DNA of 64,000 nucleotides from Kribbella solani (lineage in GTDB: Bacteria; Actinomycetota; Actinomycetes; Propionibacteriales; Kribbellaceae): contig NZ_JACHNF010000001.1 of the NCBI RefSeq assembly GCF_014205295.1, positions 3,658,001 to 3,722,000 of the forward strand, written 5' to 3'. Within the stretch, counting starts at the first letter, position 1. Each line of letters opens with the position of its first letter. The translations under genes were made by a program, and so were the position numbers. The notes under the pieces are model-generated. The model worked only from the letters and a program-made list of their open reading frames with translations. It was not told where the DNA came from and did not search any database. Below, in pieces: positions 42,615 through 50,872 of this stretch.

Positions 42615-43573
42615 CCCTGGAGCTCGTCCCAGATTTGGCGGTCGCGGTCGGCGGTCCAGATCCGTGGCCAGGTGATGCCGTTCAGTTCGTCCCACAACCG
42701 GGCCACGTCGAACGGCAGGCAGTGCTCGAAGATCGGCCACGCCCCGTACGCGGGAGCGAGCGCCGCATGCGTCAACTCGAACGCCTCCTTCAGCGAACCA
42801 CCCCGAGCATGCACTTCACCCGCCTTCGCGCGCATCACCAGCAGGAACTCGCGGGTCTGCTCGATCGCCGCGTCGACCGCCGCCCGCCCGCGCGGAACCG
42901 CGCCCCGGCCACCGACCAGTACCTCGGCCTCGAACGCCTTGACCCGGTCCAGCGTGCCGGTGGACCAGTCGGCGTGGAAGGCATCGCCGGTGTACAGCGC
43001 GGCCTGCGCCTCGACCAGGTCACCCGCGAAGAGCACCCGCTCACCAGGCAGCCACGCGACGATGTCGCCTGCGGTGTGCCCGCGACCGCAGTACTGCAGG
43101 ACGAGCTCGCCCCGATCGCCGCCCAGGTCGATGGTCAGCGAATCGCTGAAGGTGAGGTCCGGCCAGGTCAGCCCGGGTACGGAATCGGGATCGCGGAACA
43201 GGCGCGGCATCCGCCCCAGCTCACTCGCCCAGTCCTGCTGACCACGTTCGGCGATCAGTACGCGGGTGTTGTCGTGCGCGATGATCGTTTCGGCACCGAA
43301 CGCGGACGCGCCGAGGACGCGGACGGCGTGGTAGTGCGAGAGGACGAGGTACTTCACCGGCTTGTCGGTGTGCTCGCGTAGCTTGGTCAGCCAGTCCTGT
43401 GCCGCGACCGGGGTGGCGCGCGCCTCGAACGCGACGACGAAGTCCTCGCCCTCGATCGCGCCGACGTTCGGGTCGCCTTCGCTGGTCAGCGCGTACACGC
43501 CGTCGGCCAGAATCTCCAGGGTCTCCACCTTCGCGGCGAGATCGGCCGCGGAGGCGAACGGTTTGGTTGCCAT
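42611..43573 (-). CDS. Metallo-beta-lactamase-fold hydrolase with altered metal site
   Basis: A 320-aa MBL-fold protein. The normal HxHxDH motif appears as SHYHAVRVLGA: two His are kept but the Asp and third His are replaced. GRGHTAGD and FAGDLVE hold later metal ligands. It may bind one metal or use different ligands. Together with the FAD hydroxylase it suggests a two-step route, perhaps opening a lactone or thioester. It is divergent from the LysR gene at 43689. Confidence 0.85.
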   Translation of the reverse strand: MATKPFASAADLAAKVETLEILADGVYALTSEGDPNVGAIEGEDFVVAFEARATPVAAQDWLTKLREHTDKPVKYLVLSHYHAVRVLGASAFGAETIIAHDNTRVLIAERGQQDWASELGRMPRLFRDPDSVPGLTWPDLTFSDSLTIDLGGDRGELVLQYCGRGHTAGDIVAWLPGERVLFAGDLVEAQAALYTGDAFHADWSTGTLDRVKAFEAEVLVGGRGAVPRGRAAVDAAIEQTREFLLVMRAKAGEVHARGGSLKEAFELTHAALAPAYGAWPIFEHCLPFDVARLWDELNGITWPRIWTADRDRQIWDELQG

Positions 43574-43688
43574 CAGGGTCCTTCCGTCCCGGCGGCCCGA
43601 CTGCGCGCCGCTCCTTGGCGACTCACTGTGACAGCGCGCGAGTCATTCGGAAAGGACAAGAATCTGAGAACCTTGATAAGTTGAGGCT

Positions 43689-44621
43689 ATGAAGCCGGTG
43701 CGGTTCTCGATTCGGCAACTCGAGCACTTCGTCGCCATCGCCGAGGCCGGGACGCTGAGCGCCGCGGCGGAGCGGTTGCGCGTGTCCCAGCCCGGCCTGT
43801 CGCAATCACTGACCGAGCTCGAACGTGCTCTCGGCGCGCGCCTCGCGGTACGCAAGAAGGCGCACGGCGTCACGCTAACGCCGTCCGGCCGCCAGGTGCT
43901 CGGCGAAGCGCGTACGTTGCTCCGCCGCGCCGAGGACCTGGTCAGCATCGCGTCCGGCGGGAAGGATCTGGTCGGCACGCTCACGGTCGGCTGCTACGTC
44001 ACCCTCGCCCCCACGGCACTTCCCACGCTGCTGCAGGACTTCAGCGACCTGCACCCCGGCGTACACGTCGACTTCACCGAGGACACCCAGGACGTGCTGC
44101 AGCGCCGGCTGACGAACGGCGAGCTGGACCTCGCGATCCTTTACGACATGGAGATCGAGCCGGAGCTCGAGCGCGCGATCATCGACATCCGGCGGCCGTA
44201 CGTCCTGCTGCCCGCCGGCCACCGGCTGGCGGACGCGCCCGCGGTCGCCCTGACGGACCTCGCCGACGAACCGCAGGTGCTGCTCGACGCGCCACCGAGC
44301 TCGCAGAACACGCTGGCGATCTTCAAACAGTTCGGAATCACGCCGGTGATCAAGTACCGGCCGACGTCCTTCGAGCTGACCCGGGCGCTCGTCGGCAGAG
44401 GCATGGGGTACGCCCTGCTGGTGCAGCGCCCGGCCAACGATCGCACGTACGACGGAAGCAAGGTGGTGATCAAGGAGATCACGGAACCCGTCGACGGCGC
44501 CCACGTCCTGCTCGCCTGGTCCCCCACGGCCGGCCTGAATCGCCGGGCCGAAGCGTTCCTCACGATGTGCACAGACCGCCACGCGGCAAGAGACATCGGC
44601 CCGGCCGGGACAATTCAGTAG
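43689..44621 (+). CDS. LysR-type regulator, likely of the FAD hydroxylase operon
   Basis: A 310-aa LysR protein (FSIRQLEHFVAIAEAGTLSA, then LRVSQPGLSQSLTELE). Overall it is similar to the LysR protein at 39997-40926, including TLTVGCYVTLAPTALP and GYALLVQRPA, so the two are probably paralogues controlling the two neighbouring oxidation operons. ATG 43689 faces the metallo-hydrolase gene across 115 bp, a typical LysR regulatory interval. Confidence 0.9.
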   Translation: MKPVRFSIRQLEHFVAIAEAGTLSAAAERLRVSQPGLSQSLTELERALGARLAVRKKAHGVTLTPSGRQVLGEARTLLRRAEDLVSIASGGKDLVGTLTVGCYVTLAPTALPTLLQDFSDLHPGVHVDFTEDTQDVLQRRLTNGELDLAILYDMEIEPELERAIIDIRRPYVLLPAGHRLADAPAVALTDLADEPQVLLDAPPSSQNTLAIFKQFGITPVIKYRPTSFELTRALVGRGMGYALLVQRPANDRTYDGSKVVIKEITEPVDGAHVLLAWSPTAGLNRRAEAFLTMCTDRHAARDIGPAGTIQ

Positions 44622-44686
44622 CCCTGAGCAACAAACATCGGATCCACGGCGTACGGCGAAGGTGCTGGCCGGCAGCAGAACGGCCG

Positions 44687-45370
44687 TCATCTCGGCAATC
44701 CAGCAAGGCGAAGGCGGCCGTCGTCGACCTCGGCAACCTGGTCAGCGGTTGTCAGGAGGGTTCGGTCGTGGGTCACCAGGACGGTGGCGGTGCCCTGATC
44801 CTTCGTGAGGCGGGTGATCAGGCCGATGACGGCGGCGCCCCGTTCGTGGTCGAGGGCGCTGGTCGGCTCGTCGACAAGGAGAACCTTGGGATCGTTCATC
44901 AAGGCCCGGGCGAGGTTGACGCGCTGGCGCTGTCCACCGGAGAGCTGATGCGGTCGGCGACCGGCGAAATCCGCCATCCCGACGGCGGCCAGCAGCTCCA
45001 GCGCACGGGACCGTGCCTTGGAGGGCGAACGGCCGTCGATCTCGGCCATCACCTGGAGCTGCTCGGCGGCGGTGAGCGACGGCAGCAGATTCGGCTGCTG
45101 GAACACGATTCCGACAGCGCTACGGCGCAGCTCGGTCAACTCGGCGCGGCTCAGCCCGGTGGTCGGCGTATCGTCGATCAGCACCGTACCGGAGTCGGGC
45201 GTGATCAGGGTGGCGGCGACGGCCAGCAAGCTGGACTTGCCGGAGCCGGACGGACCGATGACCGCGGTCAGGCTGCCCTTCGGAACCTCCAGGTCCACCG
45301 TGTCGAGCGCGGTCAAGCGACTGTCGCCGTCGGGGTAGGTCAGGGTGATGGCTGTCAGCTTCAAACTCAT
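44687..45370 (-). CDS. ABC transporter ATP-binding protein (MacB/LolD-like)
   Basis: A 227-aa ATPase: Walker A GPSGSGKSS, signature LSGGQRQR, Walker B VLLVDEPTSALD, H-loop VLVTHD. This subclass works with FtsX-like permeases in export or mechanotransmission at the membrane. ATG 45370 overlaps the permease stop by 4 bp. It is divergent from the two-component system, which probably controls it. Confidence 0.93.
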   Translation of the reverse strand: MSLKLTAITLTYPDGDSRLTALDTVDLEVPKGSLTAVIGPSGSGKSSLLAVAATLITPDSGTVLIDDTPTTGLSRAELTELRRSAVGIVFQQPNLLPSLTAAEQLQVMAEIDGRSPSKARSRALELLAAVGMADFAGRRPHQLSGGQRQRVNLARALMNDPKVLLVDEPTSALDHERGAAVIGLITRLTKDQGTATVLVTHDRTLLTTADQVAEVDDGRLRLAGLPR

Positions 45371-46482
45371 CGGGCGCTTCCCAGAGCAGTCAGAGGGTCG
45401 ACGGAGGTGATTCGGCGGATGGCCAGAGCTGCCCCGAGCGCGCCGAGGAAGATCAGCACGGCCGCCGGTAGCAGCACGGTGGCCGGAGTGAGGAGGAACG
45501 GTACGGCGGACCCCGATACGACAGCGCCGACCGCGGCGGCGATCCCGGTACCGATCACGGTGCCTCCCGCCAGCAGTACGACGGCCTGGCCGAGCGCGTC
45601 CCTGAGCAGGGTCGCGGTGGAGGCGCCGAGCGCTTTGAGGACGGCGACATCGCCGCTGCGCTGGATGGTCCACACGGTGAAGAACGCACCGATGACCAGC
45701 GCGGAGATCGCGAAGAGGAAGCCACGCATCAGTTGCAGCGAGCCGTTCTCGGACGTGTACGAGCCGATCGCCGCCAACGATTCCTTGGTGGACACCGACG
45801 TCGTACCCGCCGCTTGATCGCCGGCCGCGAGATCGACGCCGGACGTGGTGTTCAGGGCGATGACGGTTGCTGCCGGCCGGGTGCCGGCACCGGACGGCGG
45901 AGCCGCCTTCTGCCAGGTAGCCAACGTGACCCAGACGACGGGCGTGTGGCTGAAGGACGAATCGCCTTGCACGGCGGCGACCTCGAGTTGCTGCCCAGCC
46001 AGGTCGAGCGTGGCGCCCGGCCCGATGCCGAGCTCGTTGGCGGCGGTCGTGGACAGCACCACGGAACTGTCGCTGACCTTGCTGCCCGCCGGGAGGAGAC
46101 GGGAGGCAGGCTGAACGCCGAACGCGGAAACGCCGATGCTCTTGCCGCCGGCGGTGGCTTTCGTGGTGGTGATCCCGAGTGGTTCCGCGCTCTCGACACC
46201 AGCTACGCGGGCCCACTGCTCCCACTGACTCTGGGTCACGGTCGAGTTCGCGTACGACAAAGCCTGCCCGGCACTGGGAGTCTGAAACGCAATCCGGTCC
46301 GCCGGCAGGTTGCTGACGGCAGAGATGTTCTGCTGCCCCAGCCCGGCGGTCAATCCGGACAGTAGCCCGACCAGCAGGGTGATCAACACGATGACCGTAC
46401 CCATCAGGGCGAAGCGGCCCTTGGCGAATCTGAGATCTCTCCAGGCGACGTACACGGTCCTACTGCCCTTCAGGCGGTCCAA
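45367..46482 (-). CDS. FtsX-like ABC permease
   Basis: A 371-aa permease with one N-terminal helix (LMGTVIVLITLLVGLLSGL), a large external domain (about residues 50-250) and three C-terminal helices (FLFAISALVIGAFFTVW, AVVLLAGGTVIGTGIAAAVG, LLPAAVLIFLGALGAAL), the MacB/FtsX topology. It partners with the ATPase downstream. Substrate unknown; antibiotic or cell-wall stress responses are common for such sets. Confidence 0.9.
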   Translation of the reverse strand: MDRLKGSRTVYVAWRDLRFAKGRFALMGTVIVLITLLVGLLSGLTAGLGQQNISAVSNLPADRIAFQTPSAGQALSYANSTVTQSQWEQWARVAGVESAEPLGITTTKATAGGKSIGVSAFGVQPASRLLPAGSKVSDSSVVLSTTAANELGIGPGATLDLAGQQLEVAAVQGDSSFSHTPVVWVTLATWQKAAPPSGAGTRPAATVIALNTTSGVDLAAGDQAAGTTSVSTKESLAAIGSYTSENGSLQLMRGFLFAISALVIGAFFTVWTIQRSGDVAVLKALGASTATLLRDALGQAVVLLAGGTVIGTGIAAAVGAVVSGSAVPFLLTPATVLLPAAVLIFLGALGAALAIRRITSVDPLTALGSAR

Positions 46483-46601
46483 ATACTGACCCTTCTACGA
46501 TCGCCGTCCGGCCCGGTCCGCGCGTCTGGCGCAGGACGGCACTTCCCGGGCCGAAACGCGGTACACGACTTGTAACTTTCGATGGAGGCCCCGAGGTGGC
46601 C

Positions 46602-46620
46602 GCCTTCGTAGACTGAAGGC
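46602..46620. promoter_or_regulatory. Hairpin over the kinase ribosome-binding site
   Basis: GCCTTC-N7-GAAGGC ends 3 nt before the GTG start of the histidine kinase. Its right arm contains GAAGG, the only visible ribosome site, so folding could limit translation. Confidence 0.35.
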
Positions 46621-46623
46621 ATT

Positions 46624-47847
46624 GTGAACACCGCTGTCCTGACCCCGACGAGCCGCACGCTGGCCTGGTGCCTGCACCTGCTGATCATCGGCTTGCTCAC
46701 ACTGGCCGCCGCCCGGGCCGTCATCGGCAGCCGGCCCCACGCAGGTTGGATCGTCGCCGTGGCGCTGACCTGCGGCCTTGCGTACGCGGTCGGGCCACTG
46801 CTTTCCCGGATTCGTACGTCCCGGAGAGCCGCTGCGGTTTGGCTGGCCGCGGTGGGCCTCGTCTGGTTGGTGCTGCTGGCCCTGTCCCCCGACGGCATCT
46901 GGGTGGCGTTCCCGCTGTACTTCCTCCAGCTCCATCTACTTCCGCGCAAGGCCGGCCTGATCGCCGTACTCCTCACCGCGGCCGCGGCCGTCGCCGGATT
47001 CGCGGCTCACCAGCATTCCTTCAACCCAATGGTCGCGATCGGACCCGCGCTCGGCGCCGCCGTTGCGGTGGCGGTCGTCTGGGGCTACCAGGCCTTGTAC
47101 CGCGAGAGCGAACAACGCCGGCGGCTGATCGAGGAGCTGACCGCCACCCGCGCCGACCTTGCTTCCGCCCAGCACAACGCGGGCGTACTGGCCGAGCGGG
47201 AACGCCTGGCCCGCGAAATCCACGACACCCTCGCGCAAGGACTGTCCAGCATCCAGCTGCTGCTGAGCGCGGCCGAACGGGCCCTGCCCGGCCAGACCGA
47301 GACCGCCATCGCCCAGGTCGGCCAGGCCCGCCAGACCGCGGTCGACAACCTCGCCGAGGCCCGCCGCTTCGTCGCCGCCCTCAGCCCACCCGCGCTGGAG
47401 CGGAACACCCTGGCCGACGCGCTCGAGCGGCTGTGCACAACCACCTCCCGGCGTCTCCCGATCAGCGCCCGCTGGCAGACCACCGGAGACCCCGTGCCGT
47501 TACCTACCGAGCACGAAGTCGCACTGCTGCGGATCGCACAGTCCGCGCTGGCCAACACCGTCCAGCACGCGCGCGCGACCGTGGTCGAGGTGACCCTCAG
47601 CTATCTGGGCGACCACGTCGCGCTCGAGATCACCGACAACGGCGTGGGATTCGATCCGTACGAGTTGCCGGCCGCCTCGGTCAGCGGCGGCTTCGGGATC
47701 ACGGCGATGCGCACGCGAATGGAGGAACTCCACGGTAACCTGCACGTCGACTCAGACCCACACCACGGCACCACACTCCACGCCGAACTCCCACTCACCA
47801 TCGCGCCTCCTCGCAAGCGTCCAGCCGGGGCGGAGGGGTGGGCGTGA
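46624..47847 (+). CDS. NarL-type sensor histidine kinase
   Basis: A 407-aa membrane kinase. Four or five N-terminal helices lie within residues about 15-155. The HisKA_3 phosphoacceptor is in ERLAREIHDTLAQGLSSIQL, followed by an HATPase domain with LRIAQSALANTVQHARAT and LEITDNGVGFDP. There is no large extracellular sensor domain, so it probably senses a membrane signal such as lipid II or envelope stress. It is paired with the response regulator downstream and divergent from the ABC exporter. Confidence 0.92.
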   Translation: MNTAVLTPTSRTLAWCLHLLIIGLLTLAAARAVIGSRPHAGWIVAVALTCGLAYAVGPLLSRIRTSRRAAAVWLAAVGLVWLVLLALSPDGIWVAFPLYFLQLHLLPRKAGLIAVLLTAAAAVAGFAAHQHSFNPMVAIGPALGAAVAVAVVWGYQALYRESEQRRRLIEELTATRADLASAQHNAGVLAERERLAREIHDTLAQGLSSIQLLLSAAERALPGQTETAIAQVGQARQTAVDNLAEARRFVAALSPPALERNTLADALERLCTTTSRRLPISARWQTTGDPVPLPTEHEVALLRIAQSALANTVQHARATVVEVTLSYLGDHVALEITDNGVGFDPYELPAASVSGGFGITAMRTRMEELHGNLHVDSDPHHGTTLHAELPLTIAPPRKRPAGAEGWA

Positions 47848-48503
47848 GCTCGGGTGGGAAACCTTCGGGCGGGGCCGGGGCGATCCGCATTCTGCTCGCC
47901 GACGATCACCCGATCGTTCGCGCCGGGCTGCGCGCCGTACTCGGCACCGAAGCCGGCCTGGCGGTCGTCGCCGAGGCCGCCACCGCGGAGGACGCGGTCC
48001 GCCGCGCCGCCGAGGGTGGGATCGACGTGGTGCTGATGGATCTGCAGTTCGGCCAGGGCATGACCGGCGCGGAGGCCACCGCGCTCATCACCTCCCGCCC
48101 GGACGCGCCGCGCGTCCTCGTCGTCACCACGTACGGCTCCGACGCCGACATCCTGCCCGCGATCGAGGCCGGCGCGACCGGTTACCTGCTGAAGGACGCC
48201 CCACCCGAGACACTCGCCGCCGCCGTACGAACTGCCGCCGCCGGCCGGACCAGCCTGGCCCCCGCGGTCGCCGACCGCCTGCTGACCAGACTCCGAACAC
48301 CGGGTACGACGTTGACCCGCCGCGAAACCGAGGTCCTGGTACTGGTCGCCGAAGGCCTTTCCAACCAGGCGATCGGCCACCGCCTCCACCTCACCGAGGG
48401 CACCGTCAAATCCCACCTGGCCCGGATCTACACCAAACTCGGCGTCGACTCCCGCACCGCCGCCATCGCCACCGCCACCGACCTCGGCCTCATCCGCCGC
48501 TGA
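47844..48503 (+). CDS. NarL-type response regulator
   Basis: A 219-aa response regulator. The receiver has the acidic pocket in RILLADDHPIVR, the phosphorylated Asp in VLMDLQFGQG and Lys in YLLKDAP. The C-terminal LuxR-type helix-turn-helix is TRRETEVLVLVAEGLSNQAI. GTG 47844 overlaps the kinase stop as GTGA with GGAGG at good spacing; a GTG 6 bp upstream is also possible. It likely controls the adjacent ABC genes. Confidence 0.92.
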   Translation: MSSGGKPSGGAGAIRILLADDHPIVRAGLRAVLGTEAGLAVVAEAATAEDAVRRAAEGGIDVVLMDLQFGQGMTGAEATALITSRPDAPRVLVVTTYGSDADILPAIEAGATGYLLKDAPPETLAAAVRTAAAGRTSLAPAVADRLLTRLRTPGTTLTRRETEVLVLVAEGLSNQAIGHRLHLTEGTVKSHLARIYTKLGVDSRTAAIATATDLGLIRR

Positions 48504-48556
48504 CCGGCTCACGCGTCCACCAACCGCACGCCGCGCAACTCGTCTAACTGCCAGCT

Positions 48557-48584
48557 TCAGCGGTCAGCGGTCAGCGGTCAGCGG
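48557..48584. repeat. Heptamer tandem repeat TCAGCGG x4
   Basis: Four perfect copies at the 3' end of the SCO6745-family gene. Each unit contains TGA on the minus strand, and because the unit is 7 bp these stops fall in all three frames. Confidence 0.85.
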
Positions 48585-49402
48585 TCGGCCTCCTGTGCCG
48601 CGGCGGCGATCGGCTCCAGGTCGGTGATCAGTTGGTCGAGTTCTTCGACTGAGAGACTGTTGTAGGGCGGCGCGGCCAGTTCGTCCGTGAGTGCCTCGAT
48701 CCGCGCCTTCGTCTCCCGCCCGGCGTCCGTGAAACCACCGTCGGCATCGACAAGACCACGGTCGCGCATCCCGTCGACGACAGCATCCAGCCGCGCCTTC
48801 GGCAGGTGGTGAATCCGGCCGAACTCCTCCGCCCGCATGCCCAGCGCGAGCGCCATCAGTACATGCGACTCCGTACCCCCGATGCCATTAGCAACCAAAG
48901 CGGCATTGTGCCCGTCCCCGCGATGCTCCCGCAGCAGCGTCGCCGCGTGCCAGAGCCTGGCTACCGGATCCTCCGGCACGGCAAGTGCACGCAGCCCCGC
49001 GTACAAGACTCGCCCTTCGATCGGCGCGCTCACGGCCGCGCGGGTCGCGACCTCGGCGGCCCGTACCAGACTCGTTGAATCAGCCAGCGCACCGATCGCC
49101 GCCCGCAACGCGGCAGCGCTGCCCCGCTCGCGGATGGCGATCGCCTCCGCCGGAGTGACCTTCGCCCAGACCCGCGGAATGTGCCGCGCGACCTCGCCCG
49201 GGGCGAAGTTGTAGAACACCGCGTGCACCACCTCCGACGACGCGAGGCCCAGCGGCGCCGCCCGCCCGGCGAAGTACCCGTCCCAATAGTTCCGCATCCC
49301 GACAGCCAGGAACTCGTCGTTCGGTATGTCCGAAAAGGTAACGGTCGCGATCGGCTCCACCAGCTCGAACATCCGCCGAACCTTCGCCTGCGAGTGCGCC
49401 AT
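48578..49402 (-). CDS. SCO6745-family protein
   Basis: A 274-aa predicted helical protein of the actinobacterial SCO6745 family. It begins MAHSQAKVRRMFELVEPIATV and contains NYWDGYFAGRAAPLG and a winged-helix-like C-terminal part (LDAVVDGMRDRGLVDADG). Its role is unknown; DNA binding is sometimes suggested. ATG 49402 with GGAG 6 nt upstream is preferred to ATG 49438. The stop lies within the heptamer repeat. It follows the catabolic operon but is separated by element C and a G-rich stretch, so it is probably independent. Confidence 0.8.
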   Translation of the reverse strand: MAHSQAKVRRMFELVEPIATVTFSDIPNDEFLAVGMRNYWDGYFAGRAAPLGLASSEVVHAVFYNFAPGEVARHIPRVWAKVTPAEAIAIRERGSAAALRAAIGALADSTSLVRAAEVATRAAVSAPIEGRVLYAGLRALAVPEDPVARLWHAATLLREHRGDGHNAALVANGIGGTESHVLMALALGMRAEEFGRIHHLPKARLDAVVDGMRDRGLVDADGGFTDAGRETKARIEALTDELAAPPYNSLSVEELDQLITDLEPIAAAAQEADR

Positions 49403-49493
49403 CCTGAGCTCCACCTCCAGTCCCGGCCGCCCCTTCATAAGCAGCACCTACCCCTCCAACGAACACCCCACCCCCAATCCGACACCCCATCCC

Positions 49494-49581
49494 CATTTGA
49501 GAGGTGAACCTCCCCCTGTGCCCGTTCACCACCCGCATGCGAGCGGCGAACAGACAACAGCCCACGTTCACCTCTCAAATG
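49494..49581. repeat. Long inverted repeat, element C
   Basis: Perfect 16-bp arms, CATTTGAGAGGTGAAC (49494-49509) and its complement (49566-49581), enclose 56 nt that hold a further hairpin-like core (49523-49553) with CATGCG at its centre. It lies between the SDR stop and the SCO6745-family start. Confidence 0.8.
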
Positions 49582-49625
49582 ACCGGGGTACGGCGCGGGG
49601 CGGTGGGGGGTGTGGGCGGTGGGGG

Positions 49626-49692
49626 GCGTGGGCGACGGCAGGGGTGGGGCGGTGGGGGGGGCGTGGGCGACGGCAGGGGTGGGGCGGTGGGG
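49626..49692 (+). repeat. 35-bp G-rich tandem repeat
   Basis: Two copies of GCGTGGGCGACGGCAGGGGT plus a G-rich remainder, period 35, with many runs of four or more G on the plus strand (the template for the minus-strand operon). It directly follows the SDR stop codon and could form G-quadruplexes. Confidence 0.75.
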
Positions 49693-50832
49693 TTACATTG
49701 CCCAGCGGCGGAAGCCGGCTTCGGTGTTGATGGTTTGGCCGGTGATCAGCTGGCTCTCGGGTGAGGCGAGCCAGCGTACGACGCGGCCGATCTCGTCCGG
49801 GCGGGTCCAGCGGCCGGACGGTAGCGCGCGGCCGACCTGTTCGGTGAGCTCGGGCGTTGCCCAGCCGGTGTCGACCGGACCGGGGTTGATGGTGTTGACG
49901 GTGATCCCCCGGTCGATCAGCGCGTCCGACAGCGTGAGAGTCAGCTGCTGGATCGCGCCCTTGCTGATCGCGTACGGCACCTCCTGGCTCATCGGCGCCA
50001 AATGCTGCCCGGAGGTGAACATGATGATCCGCCCAGCACCGCGCTGCTCCTCGTACGCGGCCGCGAACGCCTGCGCCAGCAGCACGCTCGCCCGGGTGTT
50101 GACCGCCCAGGTCAGGTCGAGCTCGGCCGCGGTGACCTCGGCGAGGGTGTGGTTCGAGCTGCGGGCGTGGTTGGCGACCACCACATCCACCGCGCCGAAC
50201 GCCTCCACCGCGGCGGCGATCACCTGTCCGGGTGCGTCCGGTGCGGCGAAATCGGCCGACACGTGCCGCAACCGCTCGCTTGCTGCTGGGCCGGGCGCTC
50301 CGGGTTGGTCCTCTCGGCCCAGCGCCTCGATGATCCCGGCTTCGCCCACCGGATCGGCGCCCCAGGGCAGCTCCGCGTCGCGAGGCGCCCACGAGTGCAC
50401 GAGCACTGACGCGCCCGCCGCCAACAGCTCCTTCGCCACCGCGAACCCGATCCCGACCCGCCGACTCACCCCGGTGACCACCGCCACCCGGCCCGCCAGC
50501 GACCCCGAGTGCACGCCCGCCGGCGCACCCGGCCGGTCACTGGTCGACGTCGACGTCGACGTCGACGTTGCCGGTGCCGACGCACCCGGTCGGTCACTGG
50601 TCGAAGTCGACGTCGATGTGGACGTTGCCGTTGCCGGTGCAGAGGCCGGTGCCGGTGCAGAGGCCGGTGCCGGTGCAGAGGCCGGTGCCGGTGCAGAGGC
50701 CGGTGTCGGTGCCGGTGCGCCGGCGTGCGCCGGTGCCGATGCCGGTGCGCCGGTGTGTGCCGGTGCCGGTGCCGGTGCGTCGGCGTGTGTCGGCGCGGGC
50801 GGCGCGCCACCGCTGATCTCATTACCCGTCAT
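49693..50832 (-). CDS. SDR oxidoreductase with disordered repeat N-terminus
   Basis: A 379-aa protein. Residues about 110-379 are a short-chain dehydrogenase: cofactor site VAVVTGVSRRVGIG, active site FTSGQHLAP and YAISK, and a C-terminal INTEAGFRRW. Residues 1-109 are low complexity (Ala-Pro and Ser-Thr repeats with two DRPGA units) encoded by nested tandem repeats. Family members normally start near residue 110, and an internal start there cannot be excluded. It is the last gene of the catabolic operon and probably oxidises or reduces a pathway alcohol or ketone. Confidence 0.82.
   Translation of the reverse strand: MTGNEISGGAPPAPTHADAPAPAPAHTGAPASAPAHAGAPAPTPASAPAPASAPAPASAPAPASAPATATSTSTSTSTSDRPGASAPATSTSTSTSTSDRPGAPAGVHSGSLAGRVAVVTGVSRRVGIGFAVAKELLAAGASVLVHSWAPRDAELPWGADPVGEAGIIEALGREDQPGAPGPAASERLRHVSADFAAPDAPGQVIAAAVEAFGAVDVVVANHARSSNHTLAEVTAAELDLTWAVNTRASVLLAQAFAAAYEEQRGAGRIIMFTSGQHLAPMSQEVPYAISKGAIQQLTLTLSDALIDRGITVNTINPGPVDTGWATPELTEQVGRALPSGRWTRPDEIGRVVRWLASPESQLITGQTINTEAGFRRWAM
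50525..50803. repeat. Nested minisatellite inside the SDR gene
   Basis: Two 57-bp units (50525-50581, 50582-50638), then four 18-bp units (50639-50710, GCAGAGGCCGGTGCCGGT), then three units of about 30 bp (50717-50803). All periods are multiples of three, so copy-number changes keep the reading frame. Confidence 0.88.
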
Positions 50833-50872
50833 CCGGCGAAGGCTACCTGCCTCGTCCTCGCGGAACCCCTGG

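Noticed and set aside
49626..50803. Tandem repeats as a CRISPR array
   Set aside because: Units are 18-57 bp, directly abutting, without unique spacers, and mostly inside a coding sequence.
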